A DNA stretch of 64,000 nt from an uncultured Bdellovibrionales bacterium (GCA_937903155.1 CALCZU010000030.1:12869-76868), one strand, 5' to 3'; shown: positions 34,189-43,378, counted from the stretch's first letter. The notes: generated from the sequence alone by a model not told the origin. A program made the numbers and translations.

Positions 34189-35855
34189 GCTTTTTCCTTG
34201 AGATACACTTTGACTTTTTCGAGCGTCGCACCAAAGCCGGATGTTCTGGACTCAGAGGACAAATGCTCGATGAGTTTGGGGCTCGATTGCAGAATTCCTA
34301 AAAGTTCTTTGGCTTGGGATTTCTTATAGCCTTCAGTTTTGAACGCGGCTTCGAGTAGGCCTAAGTCGGTCATCATTTTCTCGGCATCTTTTCGAAGGTT
34401 TTCATCGAGGATGAATTGGGTGGAGTTTTGAAGCGAGAGCTTCACGGCTGAAAACGCGACTTGGTAAATTCCGGAACTGAGCTCGATGTCTTGAATGCCT
34501 GCGATTTCGAGCTGCTTTTTCGAATTCGTGAGCCCTAACTTCAAGTTTTCAAGCACTTTCTCTTTTACGAAAGGCGTTTCAGTCGTTTCGATCACGGCGG
34601 CAAGCATTTCAAGAGCGAAATAACGCGAGAGAAGCGAGCGATAACTAAACCCAGCGGCGACCGACGGATCGACTTTGAACTGAGGGAGAATCGAAGAAAT
34701 TCCTCTCACGTAATTGCCTTTATACGAATAAAGTTTTTTGGCTAGTCTATCCAAATTCTTTTCCAGTGCGTCTAAGTTAAAATGGACGAGACCATCCTCC
34801 GTGGTTAAATCGAGCTGATAGGGATCAAATTTAAAGTCGGTCGTACAGAGAACCGGGTGGGTGGTGCTAATGACCGAGTTTTCGGAAGATTCCACAGGTT
34901 CGGTTAGGTATTTAAGATCTAAATCGACTTTTCCAAGTTCGACGACCGTACTTTCTGAAGGCAGATACTCCACCGTCTGCATGTGCGAATTCGCTGTAAA
35001 AGCACATACGCTCGTGCCCCTAAGAGAAGCGCTTTTGACTTTGTCGTGATATTCGAAAGGGGTGTAGTATCTTACATTCGTATTGAAACCGTTTGGGTAA
35101 GCACACGTCACTTTGTATCTCCCTCCACTGGCGCCTTCAGTCCAAATTTTACTATTCGCGCTTTCTGAAATTGTGGCCGATTCGGCTAAGCGTTTTCGTA
35201 GACTTTTTGAAAAGTTTTCCGCCTTGCCGATCGGACTCCAATCTTTGCCAAACTCTGCACACGCTGTCTTGTGCTTATCGAACATGACCGGCTCACTCAA
35301 TTTGTAGATTTTTTTAACATCGGGAAGATACATCACCGAAAAAAACGAGAGGTTAACGACTCTCATTCGCTCTTTCTGAAAATCTTCCGATAGGATGAGT
35401 TTTTTCTCTTTCTCAATGGCGTTTAGGATTTCTTTATCCGCTAACGTCACTCTTTCACGCATTTGTTCAGTCGCTAATAAAGTTTCTTCCGCTTTTTTAA
35501 GTTCATCCTGTCGCAGGTCATTGTTCGTTAAATGGACGCGGAGATTTTTAAGTTTCGAATCCAAAGCGACGCCTGTGGGAATTCCCCCATAAAGTCTATC
35601 GACGACGCCATAAAAACTTTGAACGCTGCGGACGTAGTTGTCATGATCAGCGGAAAATACTTGGGCTTGCGGCTGTCCTGAACAACCTCGGACAGGTGGA
35701 GGCGCATTGTCTTTACACTTTTCAAAAAAGACTCGATTACCTACGCGATAAACCAACGCGCGAGACGCGTCAGAATATTCCAGAGTTAGATCTGCAAATC
35801 CAGACATAGAGATTGTAAAAACAAGAGCCGCTGTTCTTAAAAAAGATTTTTTCAT
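34185..35855 (-). CDS. Secreted paralogue with the shared C-terminal domain but no RCC1 repeats (paralogue 3)
   Basis: A 556-residue protein with a signal peptide (TAALVFTISMSGFAD). The C-terminal domain (about 345-556: YKGNYVRGISSI, RYFALEM, ETTETPFVKEKVLENL, RTSGFGATLEKVKVYL) is that of the RCC1 neighbours, but the first 340 residues are different: a coiled-coil-prone part (QDELKKAEETLLATEQMRER) and a Cys-containing part (TACAEFGKDWSPIGKAE, YKVTCAYPNG, SVCAFTANSH, HPVLCTTDFKF). The latter vaguely recalls lectin-like folds, but I cannot name a family. The swap of the N-terminal module shows that the C-terminal domain is the constant part of this system. Confidence 0.65.
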   Translation of the reverse strand: MKKSFLRTAALVFTISMSGFADLTLEYSDASRALVYRVGNRVFFEKCKDNAPPPVRGCSGQPQAQVFSADHDNYVRSVQSFYGVVDRLYGGIPTGVALDSKLKNLRVHLTNNDLRQDELKKAEETLLATEQMRERVTLADKEILNAIEKEKKLILSEDFQKERMRVVNLSFFSVMYLPDVKKIYKLSEPVMFDKHKTACAEFGKDWSPIGKAENFSKSLRKRLAESATISESANSKIWTEGASGGRYKVTCAYPNGFNTNVRYYTPFEYHDKVKSASLRGTSVCAFTANSHMQTVEYLPSESTVVELGKVDLDLKYLTEPVESSENSVISTTHPVLCTTDFKFDPYQLDLTTEDGLVHFNLDALEKNLDRLAKKLYSYKGNYVRGISSILPQFKVDPSVAAGFSYRSLLSRYFALEMLAAVIETTETPFVKEKVLENLKLGLTNSKKQLEIAGIQDIELSSGIYQVAFSAVKLSLQNSTQFILDENLRKDAEKMMTDLGLLEAAFKTEGYKKSQAKELLGILQSSPKLIEHLSSESRTSGFGATLEKVKVYLKEKA

Positions 35856-35858
35856 CCT

Positions 35859-37379
35859 TTAGACCTTTTCTTTGAGATAGTTTTTAATTTTTTCGAGCGT
35901 GGCGCCAAAGCCCGTGGTGCGAGCTTCTACGGAAAGTGTTTGGATTAGCTTTGGGTTTGTTTCAAGAAGGTTGAGAAGTTCCTTGGCTTGGGACTCGGTG
36001 TATCCGTTTGATTTCAATTGGACTTCGAGCTCTCCAAGTTTTGTGAGGAGAAGCTCGGCGTCTTTGCGTTGGTCTTCGTTAAGAAGAAACTGTGCGCTGT
36101 TTTGAATCGCGAGGCGGGAGGCCATCAGCGATATTTTGTAAGTATTCATCCCCAATTCGATATCTTGTATCTCGGAGAGCTCTAAAGATTTTTTTGCATC
36201 AGTGAGCTCCTTTTTTAAATTCATCACAACTTTTTCTTTGATGAAGGGCGTGTCCGTTGTCTCAACTAAAGGCGACAGCATTTCGAGCGCGAAGTATCGA
36301 GCGAGATATTTTTTATATTCGGCAGCAACGGGAAGTTTTTCATCGATAGGCAACTGAGTGATGAGAGCCGCCAAACCCTTCACGTAATTTGCTTTATAAG
36401 AGTAAATTTTCTTCGCGATTCGATAAAAGCTTTTTTCTAAGCTTTGAAGGTTAAATTTTACCGGTGTGATTCCTGCTTGCAGTTCACTCACCTCATGGGG
36501 AACTCCAAGTTGTTTATAGTTGTTATCTCCCCAACAGAGAATTTCATCCCCGTCCATCTTTCCACAGGCATGGAAACCTCCCGCGGTGACAGATTGCATT
36601 TCAGTAGGCATCACGGAGGGAAGGGTTCCGCCATCATGTCGTCCCCAGCAGTAAACCTTGCCGGTTTCGGCTACCGCACAAGTAAAAAAATAACCGACAG
36701 AAATCTGTTTAATCTTCGGTAACGAAGACGGAACGTCCGCTTGACCATCTCTTGAGCTACTGCCCCAGCAAAAAATTTTACCTTCTTCGGAAAGAGCGCA
36801 AGCATGATGCATTCCTGTTCCAATTTGTTTGATCTTGGGTAACTCAGGGACGGCAGGAATAGATTCTTGAAGTCCCCAACACTTTACTTTTCCCTCAACG
36901 GAAAGAGCGCAACTCGCATACCAGCCTGCCGAGATTTGTTTGATTTCGGGGAGGTAAGGAACATCGTTTTGTCCTGATGAATTGATGCCATAACATCGCA
37001 CGATCCCGACTGAGGACAAGGTGCAAGTCGTTTGACCGGCTGCCGAGATTTGCTTGATATTGGATCCGGGGACACTGCTTTGATTTTCGAGGTTTGAGCC
37101 CCAACAAATTACTTTACCGGCTTCCGACAGCGCGCAGCTGTGTTCATTTCCTAAAGACACCTGAATGATTTTCGGAAGGGAAGGGGGAACTTCATTCTCA
37201 TGATGAGAACCTTCACCCCAACATTTTGTGACTTTGCCCTCATCGGATAAGGCGCAGTTGTGAAGAGGTCCCGCCGCGATAGAAACGCCTGTCTCCATCG
37301 CTTCTTTCAGATTTGCATCGTCCAGACTAAAGGAGAGACTGGAAAGAATGACCGCCGACAATAAGAGAAGGGTTTTCAT
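35859..37379 (-). CDS. Secreted RCC1-type propeller protein with shared C-terminal domain (paralogue 4)
   Basis: A 506-residue protein with a signal peptide (LLLLSAVILSSLSFSLDD). Seven Cys-paired repeats (for example HNCALSDEGKVTKCWG, HSCALSEAGKVICWGSN, HACALSEEGKIFCWGSS); one blade has CYG instead of CWG and the last is degenerate (HACGKMDGDEILCWG). The C-terminal domain has YKANYVKGLAAL, RYFALEM, ETTDTPFIKEKVVMNL and RTTGFGATLEKIKNYL. AAAGGA lies about nine bases before the ATG. Second gene of the operon, three bases before the non-RCC1 paralogue. Confidence 0.75.
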   Translation of the reverse strand: MKTLLLLSAVILSSLSFSLDDANLKEAMETGVSIAAGPLHNCALSDEGKVTKCWGEGSHHENEVPPSLPKIIQVSLGNEHSCALSEAGKVICWGSNLENQSSVPGSNIKQISAAGQTTCTLSSVGIVRCYGINSSGQNDVPYLPEIKQISAGWYASCALSVEGKVKCWGLQESIPAVPELPKIKQIGTGMHHACALSEEGKIFCWGSSSRDGQADVPSSLPKIKQISVGYFFTCAVAETGKVYCWGRHDGGTLPSVMPTEMQSVTAGGFHACGKMDGDEILCWGDNNYKQLGVPHEVSELQAGITPVKFNLQSLEKSFYRIAKKIYSYKANYVKGLAALITQLPIDEKLPVAAEYKKYLARYFALEMLSPLVETTDTPFIKEKVVMNLKKELTDAKKSLELSEIQDIELGMNTYKISLMASRLAIQNSAQFLLNEDQRKDAELLLTKLGELEVQLKSNGYTESQAKELLNLLETNPKLIQTLSVEARTTGFGATLEKIKNYLKEKV

Positions 37380-37433
37380 TTCGACACTTTTCCTTTGAGA
37401 TAAAGTTTTATTTTTTGCAATCTGCCGAGACTT

Positions 37434-38141
37434 TTACTTTTCTGATTCTGGGTCGATCTGAGCGAATTCTCCGTAGAACTCATTCAAGCCTTGAATTTCC
37501 AGAATGATATTAAATGCCGGATTGGAGTGCTGGATTTTCGAAAAAGCTTTGTAGAGTGTTACGATTTTCCGGTAGAGGGGATCGGCTGCTTTAAACGTTT
37601 TAGGCCGGTCTCCCAATTTGGCAACGGCAATGAGGTTTCCGACGGGAGCGACGAGATCGTTGATCTCTTTGGTCAGATCGGCTGGCAAATCAGCAACCTT
37701 CTTTAAGTCCTGGAGCAGTCGATGGATTTCAGTGAACGTATTTCCTACGATTTGGCTATAAGGAGTGTCATCAAATCCACGATCCGTCACAATAGCCTGA
37801 TAGAGGGTTAAAACTTCTTTTAAATGCTTCTCATTATTGTCGGACTCGATACTTTTAAAGAAAGCAGTGGAATATCTGAAAGTCACAATCAGCTGTTGGT
37901 AGCTTCTCATCGTTCCAGCGTGCGCCAAACCTTTAGCTTGGATTGAAGTTTTGATTGTTTCGCAATGCCTTCGGATGAGAAAAATTCTCGCCGAATCTAA
38001 GAGCTCGATATCCTGAGAAAGCTTGTCTCCCAAATAAATAATTCTATCCAGTTGGGCTATTGCTTTTTCTTTTTCAGTTTCTGCGAAAGTCGTGGGGGTG
38101 ATTAGTAAAAGTCCGATGAGGGCAATCAAAAAGCGTTTCAT
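37434..38141 (-). CDS. Secreted helical protein, first gene of the RCC1 operon
   Basis: About 235 residues from the ATG at 38141, which has AGGAG five bases upstream and starts a signal peptide (KRFLIALIGLLLITPTTFA); an upstream in-frame start at 38177 is less likely. The mature protein looks all-helical (KEKAIAQLDRIIYLGDKLSQ, EIHRLLQDLKKVADLPADLT) with one Cys. No family recognised and no clear match to the C-terminal domain of the neighbours. It lies 54 bases before paralogue 4 on the same strand, so co-expression is likely. Confidence 0.65.
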   Translation of the reverse strand: MKRFLIALIGLLLITPTTFAETEKEKAIAQLDRIIYLGDKLSQDIELLDSARIFLIRRHCETIKTSIQAKGLAHAGTMRSYQQLIVTFRYSTAFFKSIESDNNEKHLKEVLTLYQAIVTDRGFDDTPYSQIVGNTFTEIHRLLQDLKKVADLPADLTKEINDLVAPVGNLIAVAKLGDRPKTFKAADPLYRKIVTLYKAFSKIQHSNPAFNIILEIQGLNEFYGEFAQIDPESEK

Positions 38142-38340
38142 ACTCTCTCCTATCAAAACGAGCCAATGCTTAAGCATTGCTATTGCTCACAGAAAGTTGA
38201 GTCAATTTAAGAAGATCAACTCATAGACTAAGTGTTTACTTATGCTACGAGTTAAAAAGTCTTCATGAGAGGGTAATACAAATAAGCAGAGCCGGACTCA
38301 ATCAGCAAAAAAAATGATTGAGTCGATATGAGTAGATTCT

Positions 38341-38440
38341 GTCATTGCGAAGAGCCGAAGGCGACGAAGCAATCTCGATGCACAAGAACGCCTTTGCTAT
38401 CGGCGAGATTGCTTCGTCGCCTTCGGCTCCTCGCAACGAC
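38341..38440. repeat. Palindromic GTCATTGCGA-type element, copy A
   Basis: Arms of 37 bases at 38341-38377 and 38404-38440 are reverse complements at 35 of 37 positions, flanking a 26-base loop; the core is gccgaaggcgacgaagcaat. It fills part of the roughly 310-base gap between the RCC1 operon and lepB. A related copy lies at 46290-46483. Elements beginning GTCATTGCGAG occur widely in bacteria as dispersed palindromes; their mobility is presumed non-autonomous. The rest of the gap (38142-38340) shows nothing else I can name. Confidence 0.85.
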
Positions 38441-38450
38441 GTTGGGTACG

Positions 38451-39251
38451 CTATTGCGTATAAGTACCGATGCGCTCGTAACGGACCCACGCTTTTCCTT
38501 GAGCCCAGTCGGGGAAGAATTTAAAAAATTCGTAGAAAAAGGCGAGCACTCGCATGGGAGGTGAGTAGTCTGCCACCATGCTTGCTTTGAGTTCCGGGTC
38601 CCAACTCGAATACCAGATGAACATTGCTTTTCCTTTAAGATTTTCCATCGGAACAAAGCCCCAGAATCGACTGTCCGAAGAATTGTCACGGTTATCGCCG
38701 ATAGCAAGTAAATGGCCTTCGGGAATGACTGTCTCTTCCATGTAGCGCGTGCGCACATCGTACTCGTGCGAGTTTGTTAAAATCATGTAATGCTTTTTGC
38801 CGGTGAGATTTTCGACAAAGAGCGTTTTATCGTCGGCGTCATCGATGTCGTACATCAAGGAGCGGTCTTTTAATTCATGTCGTTCGATTTCTTGTCCATT
38901 CACTAAAAGTTTTCCGGAGCGAAATTCGACTCGGTCGCCCGGCAATCCGACGGCTCTCTTTACGAAGGTGACATTCGGATCTCTGGGGTATCGAAAAAGA
39001 ATAATATCTCCGCGTTGAACGGATCCTGTCTTAAAAAGAATTTGCTCGGTAAAGGGAATGCGGACATCATAAGCGCATTTCAAAGCGTACAGTCTGTCGC
39101 CTGTTTTCAATGTCGGTTCCATGGATCCTGTCGGAACTACGTACGGCTCAACAAAAGTCCATCTCAGCGCGAGCAGGGCTAAAATCATGTAAGCCATCGT
39201 GTGGTTGTCTTTGATCCATTGGATAAACGAATTATTTTGAGAGTCTTTCAT
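38451..39251 (-). CDS. lepB: Signal peptidase I
   Basis: Cuts Sec signal peptides at the inner membrane. A 266-residue protein with one main N-terminal helix (HTMAYMILALLALRWTFV). The Ser nucleophile is in VVPTGSMEPTLKTGDRL, the Lys general base in VTFVKRAVGLPGDRVEF, and the closing box is AIGDNRDNSSDSRFWGFVP. It overlaps the upstream threonine aldolase stop by one base. Given the many secreted proteins in this window, it is probably a main Lep enzyme, but the count in the genome is unknown. Confidence 0.95.
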   Translation of the reverse strand: MKDSQNNSFIQWIKDNHTMAYMILALLALRWTFVEPYVVPTGSMEPTLKTGDRLYALKCAYDVRIPFTEQILFKTGSVQRGDIILFRYPRDPNVTFVKRAVGLPGDRVEFRSGKLLVNGQEIERHELKDRSLMYDIDDADDKTLFVENLTGKKHYMILTNSHEYDVRTRYMEETVIPEGHLLAIGDNRDNSSDSRFWGFVPMENLKGKAMFIWYSSWDPELKASMVADYSPPMRVLAFFYEFFKFFPDWAQGKAWVRYERIGTYTQ

Positions 39252-40312
39252 TACATTCTTCCTGTTACTTCACGGATAATTTTTAAAGCGTTTTCGACAT
39301 CCTTCTTTGTAATATCAAGATGCAGGACCGCTCGGAAGCGGCTTCCGCCAAAGAAGGAAAAGCGCACGCCGTGTTTTTTGAGTTCACTGACAAATTCTCG
39401 GGTTGTTACTTTCGGGTGCTTAAAGTGGAAAAACACCATATTCGTCGAAGGCTTTGAAGTTTCTACTTCGATGTGTGGAATCCCTTCGCCTAAACCAAAA
39501 GCAAAGAGACGCGCATTTTCGTGGTCTTCATGGATGCGCTCAACGTTATGTTTCAAAGCGTAGAGACCTGCTGCAGCCAACATTCCGCTTTGTCTCATCG
39601 CTCCGCCACTCACTTGTTTTAATCGTCGAATTTCTGCGTACTGAGGTTTGTCATAAGCAATGACGGCGCCCACAGGACATCCAAGTCCTTTCGATAAACA
39701 AACCGTCACGGTATCAAATTGAGAAGCAATTTTGTGTACAGCAACACCTGATGCAGTAGCGGCGTTAAAAAGTCTTGCGCCATCTAAATGCGTTTTTAAA
39801 TTGAGTTCACGAGCCGTGGTGATCACTTCAGACAATGTTTCTAAGGGCCAAGCAACTCCCCCTCCAACGTTGGTGGTATTTTCGATGGAGACCAATCGAC
39901 TCTTCGGAGTGTGGGGTCCTGTGGCGTGACGAAAATATTGGATCAAATCGGCCTTAGAAAAAATGCCTTGTTTCGTGTAGATGGGACGCGATTGAACGCC
40001 CGAGTTCGCGGAGGCAGCGCCTCCTTCAGCGTAAAAAATATGGCAATCCCCATCGGCAATCAGTTCCTGCCCAGGACTGCATTGCAATCGAATCGCGATT
40101 TGATTCGCCATGGTGGCTGACGGCAAAAACATCGCGCAACCCTTGCCGAGCATTTCGGCTAACTTTGTTTCGAGTTCGAGTGTGGTGGGATCTTCGCCCT
40201 GTTGTTCGTCGCCGACGACTGCATTCATCATCGCTTCTCGCATTCCTTTTGAGGGACGAGTCACAGTGTCGCTGTAGAAATCAATTCCTGTAAAAAACGG
40301 GCCGATAGACAT
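39251..40312 (-). CDS. ltaE: Low-specificity L-threonine aldolase
   Basis: A PLP enzyme that splits threonine/allothreonine into glycine and acetaldehyde. A 353-residue protein, normal length. DFYSDTVTRPSKGMREAM is the N-terminal signature, EDPTTLELETKLAEMLGK and LPSATMANQIAIRL follow, HLDGARLFNA binds the cofactor ring, and CLSKGLGCPVGAVI holds the PLP Lys. Start is the first ATG before the conserved segment. It is translationally linked to lepB by a one-base overlap. Confidence 0.92.
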   Translation of the reverse strand: MSIGPFFTGIDFYSDTVTRPSKGMREAMMNAVVGDEQQGEDPTTLELETKLAEMLGKGCAMFLPSATMANQIAIRLQCSPGQELIADGDCHIFYAEGGAASANSGVQSRPIYTKQGIFSKADLIQYFRHATGPHTPKSRLVSIENTTNVGGGVAWPLETLSEVITTARELNLKTHLDGARLFNAATASGVAVHKIASQFDTVTVCLSKGLGCPVGAVIAYDKPQYAEIRRLKQVSGGAMRQSGMLAAAGLYALKHNVERIHEDHENARLFAFGLGEGIPHIEVETSKPSTNMVFFHFKHPKVTTREFVSELKKHGVRFSFFGGSRFRAVLHLDITKKDVENALKIIREVTGRM

Positions 40313-40374
40313 AGGCCGGCATCATAGGCAGTGCGCCTAAGAATGTAAAGCAAAGCGGGAGTCAGTCTTAAGTC

Positions 40375-41097
40375 TTAGAAATTGATTCGGAATGCAGCTG
40401 TCGCATACGACGAACCGAGGTCATACATCGCGGTTGTAGTCGTCACTTTTTTCGGAACGCTGTAATGGTAAATTCCTTCTAATCCAAAACTGATTTCGCG
40501 GCCCACGATAAAATCCCATCCGATACCCAGTTCAATTCCGACAGTCGTTAAGAAAGTATCATTTCCTGCCGTCACCAGTCGGGTGTTGTCAAAAGACACG
40601 TCGTTGAAATCAAAGGACCCTTGGAGTTTCACGTAGGGAAGAAAACGATTGGAAGTGAAAGTCGCCTGAGTTCCAATTGCGATATTGGAAGTCGTTAACT
40701 TTCCAGAGGCCGCTCCGTTTTTATGAGTTGTTGAAGCTCTGTGAGTGCTGATAACAAAAGACCAAGGAGCAATCGCTTCCCAGATGAAATGAAGTCCGAT
40801 AAGAGGAGCACTTTGAAAATCATTTGCAAAATCGCCCATCGGGATAAACATGCCGATATCGATTCCGAGTCTTCTATCTAAACTTTGGTAGTGTGCGAGA
40901 TCCTCTTCTTTGGTCGAATTCGCAAGTCTTCTACGAGATCCATCTCGGGGTTCGGCTTTGGCAGTGGCTTCCAAGTTATCAAGATTTGCGGCTTCAGTCG
41001 TTGGCTCTGCTTCAACGCTTTTGCTACGCAGTCTTTCAGCAGAATTTGCAGCTTGGGTTAATGTCAGTGCCAATAGAAGAAGTGTGATTTTTTTCAT
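40375..41097 (-). CDS. Outer-membrane beta-barrel protein
   Basis: A 240-residue protein with a signal peptide (ITLLLLALTLTQAANSAE), an Ala/Glu/Arg-rich lead of about 55 residues, and then strands typical of small 8-stranded barrels (LGIDIGMFIPMGDF, LPYVKLQGSFDFND, VGIELGIGWDFIVG, SFGLEGIYHYSV) ending in the C-terminal aromatic ATAAFRINF. No particular porin family is seen. Same strand as the OmpA-like gene 72 bases upstream. Confidence 0.7.
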   Translation of the reverse strand: MKKITLLLLALTLTQAANSAERLRSKSVEAEPTTEAANLDNLEATAKAEPRDGSRRRLANSTKEEDLAHYQSLDRRLGIDIGMFIPMGDFANDFQSAPLIGLHFIWEAIAPWSFVISTHRASTTHKNGAASGKLTTSNIAIGTQATFTSNRFLPYVKLQGSFDFNDVSFDNTRLVTAGNDTFLTTVGIELGIGWDFIVGREISFGLEGIYHYSVPKKVTTTTAMYDLGSSYATAAFRINF

Positions 41098-41169
41098 CTC
41101 ATTATTGTCGTCGATTTTAGTGAAATTAAAAAGGGGGTAGTAATGCGAGTGGTCAAATGGGGGAGGCGA

Positions 41170-42591
41170 TTACTCAAGGATGAAGAATTCCACTCGACGA
41201 TTAATCGCGCGTCCTTCTTCAGTGGCGTTACTGGCGCGGGGTTTGCGCTTTCCGTATCCCTGCGTCAGGATGGTTTCAGAACCAATTCCCTTTCCGACGA
41301 GATACCTTTTAACTGAGTTGGCTCGGTCTAGCGACAACTTCAAATTGTAATCTTCGCTATGGCTCGAATCGGTGTGACCTGCGATTAAGAGTTTTTTGAC
41401 GTTGTTTTGTTTGATGACGTCAGCGATTTGATCGAGCAAAGAATGACTTTCGGGATCGAGTTCTGCTTTTCCGACTTTGAATTTGATAATCTTACGAATC
41501 ACAAATTTTCTGTCGACTACACTCACATCGTTTGTCGTGTAGTAATGTTTTCGTTCGGTTGATGTGAGACCAAACGTGTAACTGGCTTGTCCAATAATCT
41601 GAAAATCGGGTGAGAAGGGAACACCGGCGACAACGCCTTTACCCAACGCAATATCGGTTCCGAGTAAGAGCGCAAAACTTTTATTTTCAAGTGGAGTAAT
41701 TCGACTTCCTACGGAGATTTTTGAAGGCGTTTTTCCAAAACCTAAACCTGAATTGATATGAGTTGTGTTCCAGTATTCGACGAAGGGGATAAGATATGCG
41801 CCGAGTTTATATTCCGCTCCGAGACCCAGAGTGAACGTATTGTATCGACTGAAATTAAAAAACATTTCGGGTTCGAGGTTTGCCGTTGTTTTTGAAGTCC
41901 GGATTTCCGGGAGATGAAAAAGGGCATTCGCATGTAAAAATAAAGGCAGTCCGCTCGTTTCCAAAAATCCGTAAGTTCCGGCCAGTCCAAAACCGGCGCT
42001 CAATGTTTGTCCGGCCGGACTAAGCGCGTTGAAATTCGAAGCGACTAAAATATTTGCGATAGGTGCTACAAAAAGGCTTTCATTAATCTTAAAAGAATAC
42101 ATCCCAGAAAAATTAAAATCTCCCAGAGACGAAATCAGTTGTTGAGGATCTCCAAAAGTGGTCGAAGAATTTCTTCTTTCAACCGACAGTGTCAGATTTT
42201 GCGTCGGCGAATAGCCGACAAAAAGACTTTCGGCGATCGTCGTTGCTTTTCCAGGGCCAAAGGTCGGAAGCGGGTTTGTGACCGAATAGAATTCTCCGCC
42301 AATCCCAAAACTCAAAGCGCCGTTTGGAAGACTTTCGGCCGAGCGGACTCGGAAGATGCCGGCTTCCCCCCAGTTGCTTGAATAAATATAATTATTCCGG
42401 ATTTCGGTTTCACCTTCGACCGTTTTGTCTTCGCCCTTTACAAATTCGCGCTGTTCAATGGGTCTTTCTTTGGGTTTTCCTTCTCTTTGAAGCGTATCTA
42501 AATCAGGAGCTGAATCTTCAGCAAAAGCAAACAGCGAAAGAACTATGAAGAAAACGACATATTTTAAGTTTTTCATCGGTTTTGTAGGCAT
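41170..42591 (-). CDS. Outer-membrane beta-barrel with C-terminal OmpA domain
   Basis: About 473 residues from the ATG at 42591 (or 42576), both just before a signal peptide (LKYVVFFIVLSLFAFAED). The longer frame to 42747 overlaps the divergent FliL-like gene and lacks a signal, so is rejected. The middle is a large barrel (ALSFGIGGEFYSV, NLTLSVERRNSSTTF, FTLGLGAEYKLGAYLIP). The C-terminal OmpA domain has the motif LLIAGHTDSSHSEDYNLKL and RRVEFFIL, which binds peptidoglycan. It should tie the outer membrane to the wall. Confidence 0.8.
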   Translation of the reverse strand: MPTKPMKNLKYVVFFIVLSLFAFAEDSAPDLDTLQREGKPKERPIEQREFVKGEDKTVEGETEIRNNYIYSSNWGEAGIFRVRSAESLPNGALSFGIGGEFYSVTNPLPTFGPGKATTIAESLFVGYSPTQNLTLSVERRNSSTTFGDPQQLISSLGDFNFSGMYSFKINESLFVAPIANILVASNFNALSPAGQTLSAGFGLAGTYGFLETSGLPLFLHANALFHLPEIRTSKTTANLEPEMFFNFSRYNTFTLGLGAEYKLGAYLIPFVEYWNTTHINSGLGFGKTPSKISVGSRITPLENKSFALLLGTDIALGKGVVAGVPFSPDFQIIGQASYTFGLTSTERKHYYTTNDVSVVDRKFVIRKIIKFKVGKAELDPESHSLLDQIADVIKQNNVKKLLIAGHTDSSHSEDYNLKLSLDRANSVKRYLVGKGIGSETILTQGYGKRKPRASNATEEGRAINRRVEFFILE

Positions 42592-42697
42592 TTGATTTCT
42601 TTTAATTTTACCACTGGATGCTTGGAATCTGCGGATGAATTTTATTATTTTCTTCACGATATGAAATGCTGCGTCAAAATAGGTTATACTCTTAAGT

Positions 42698-43378
42698 ATG
42701 TTGAAACGTATGAGCCAAAGCGTAACGATCGTTTTACTAATCACCACTCTGGTGTTCAGTGGGTACTTTATTTTTGTTTCCTACCGAGCGCTTACAGAGT
42801 TATCCAAAACCGAGTTACCTCCTTTGCCCCCTCAAAAAGAATTAGCTTCAATTGAGGAACACGGCGGCGGTCATGGTGGCGGTGGAGAACATGGCGGAGG
42901 CGGAGAGCACGGAGCTCCCCCACCTGCTGAAGGTGGACATGGTGGCGGTCACGAAGCCCCTCCTGCGGAAGCCCATGGCGGTGGAGGAGAACATGGTGCG
43001 CCCGCAGCCGATGCTCATGGCGGTGGGGGCGGACATGGTGAAGCCGCAGCTGGAGCCCCTGCAAAAAAATCGGAGTCTTTAGCCATCATCAGCTTTGATG
43101 AAGTTTTTGTGAACGTGGCGGCGGATCAAAGATCTTACGGGCTCGGAATCAAGCTCGAACTCGAACTATTTGAAGAGGGCAGCCGAGCCATCATTGAGAA
43201 ACGTCAACCTGCGGTAAAAAATGCCATCATTCAAACTTCGCGCGAACAAGATTTTCACCAGCTCAATACGATCGCAGGAAAGCTTTATTTTAAAGAGCTT
43301 TTAGCAGAGAGAATTAATGAACAATTTGGAGCACCTCTGGTTCGAAACGTCCATTTTTCTTCCTTCTTCCTGCAATAG
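42698..43378 (+). CDS. FliL-like stator-associated protein with His/Gly-rich linker
   Basis: A 226-residue protein. One N-terminal membrane helix (VTIVLLITTLVFSGYFIFV), a linker of about 75 residues made almost wholly of Gly, His, Glu, Ala and Pro (repeats like HGGGGEHG), and a C-terminal domain that follows FliL: AIISFDEVFVNVAADQRS, YGLGIKLELELF, VKNAIIQTSREQDF, then the closing VRNVHFSSFFLQ. FliL forms rings around MotAB stators and tunes their load response. The His-rich linker could bind metal ions. No flagellar gene flanks it; the next gene is pyk. Confidence 0.72.
   Translation: MLKRMSQSVTIVLLITTLVFSGYFIFVSYRALTELSKTELPPLPPQKELASIEEHGGGHGGGGEHGGGGEHGAPPPAEGGHGGGHEAPPAEAHGGGGEHGAPAADAHGGGGGHGEAAAGAPAKKSESLAIISFDEVFVNVAADQRSYGLGIKLELELFEEGSRAIIEKRQPAVKNAIIQTSREQDFHQLNTIAGKLYFKELLAERINEQFGAPLVRNVHFSSFFLQ

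Noticed and set aside
42792..43064. His/Arg-rich open frame opposite the FliL-like gene
   Set aside because: It mirrors the HGGGG linker of the real gene and has no other support.
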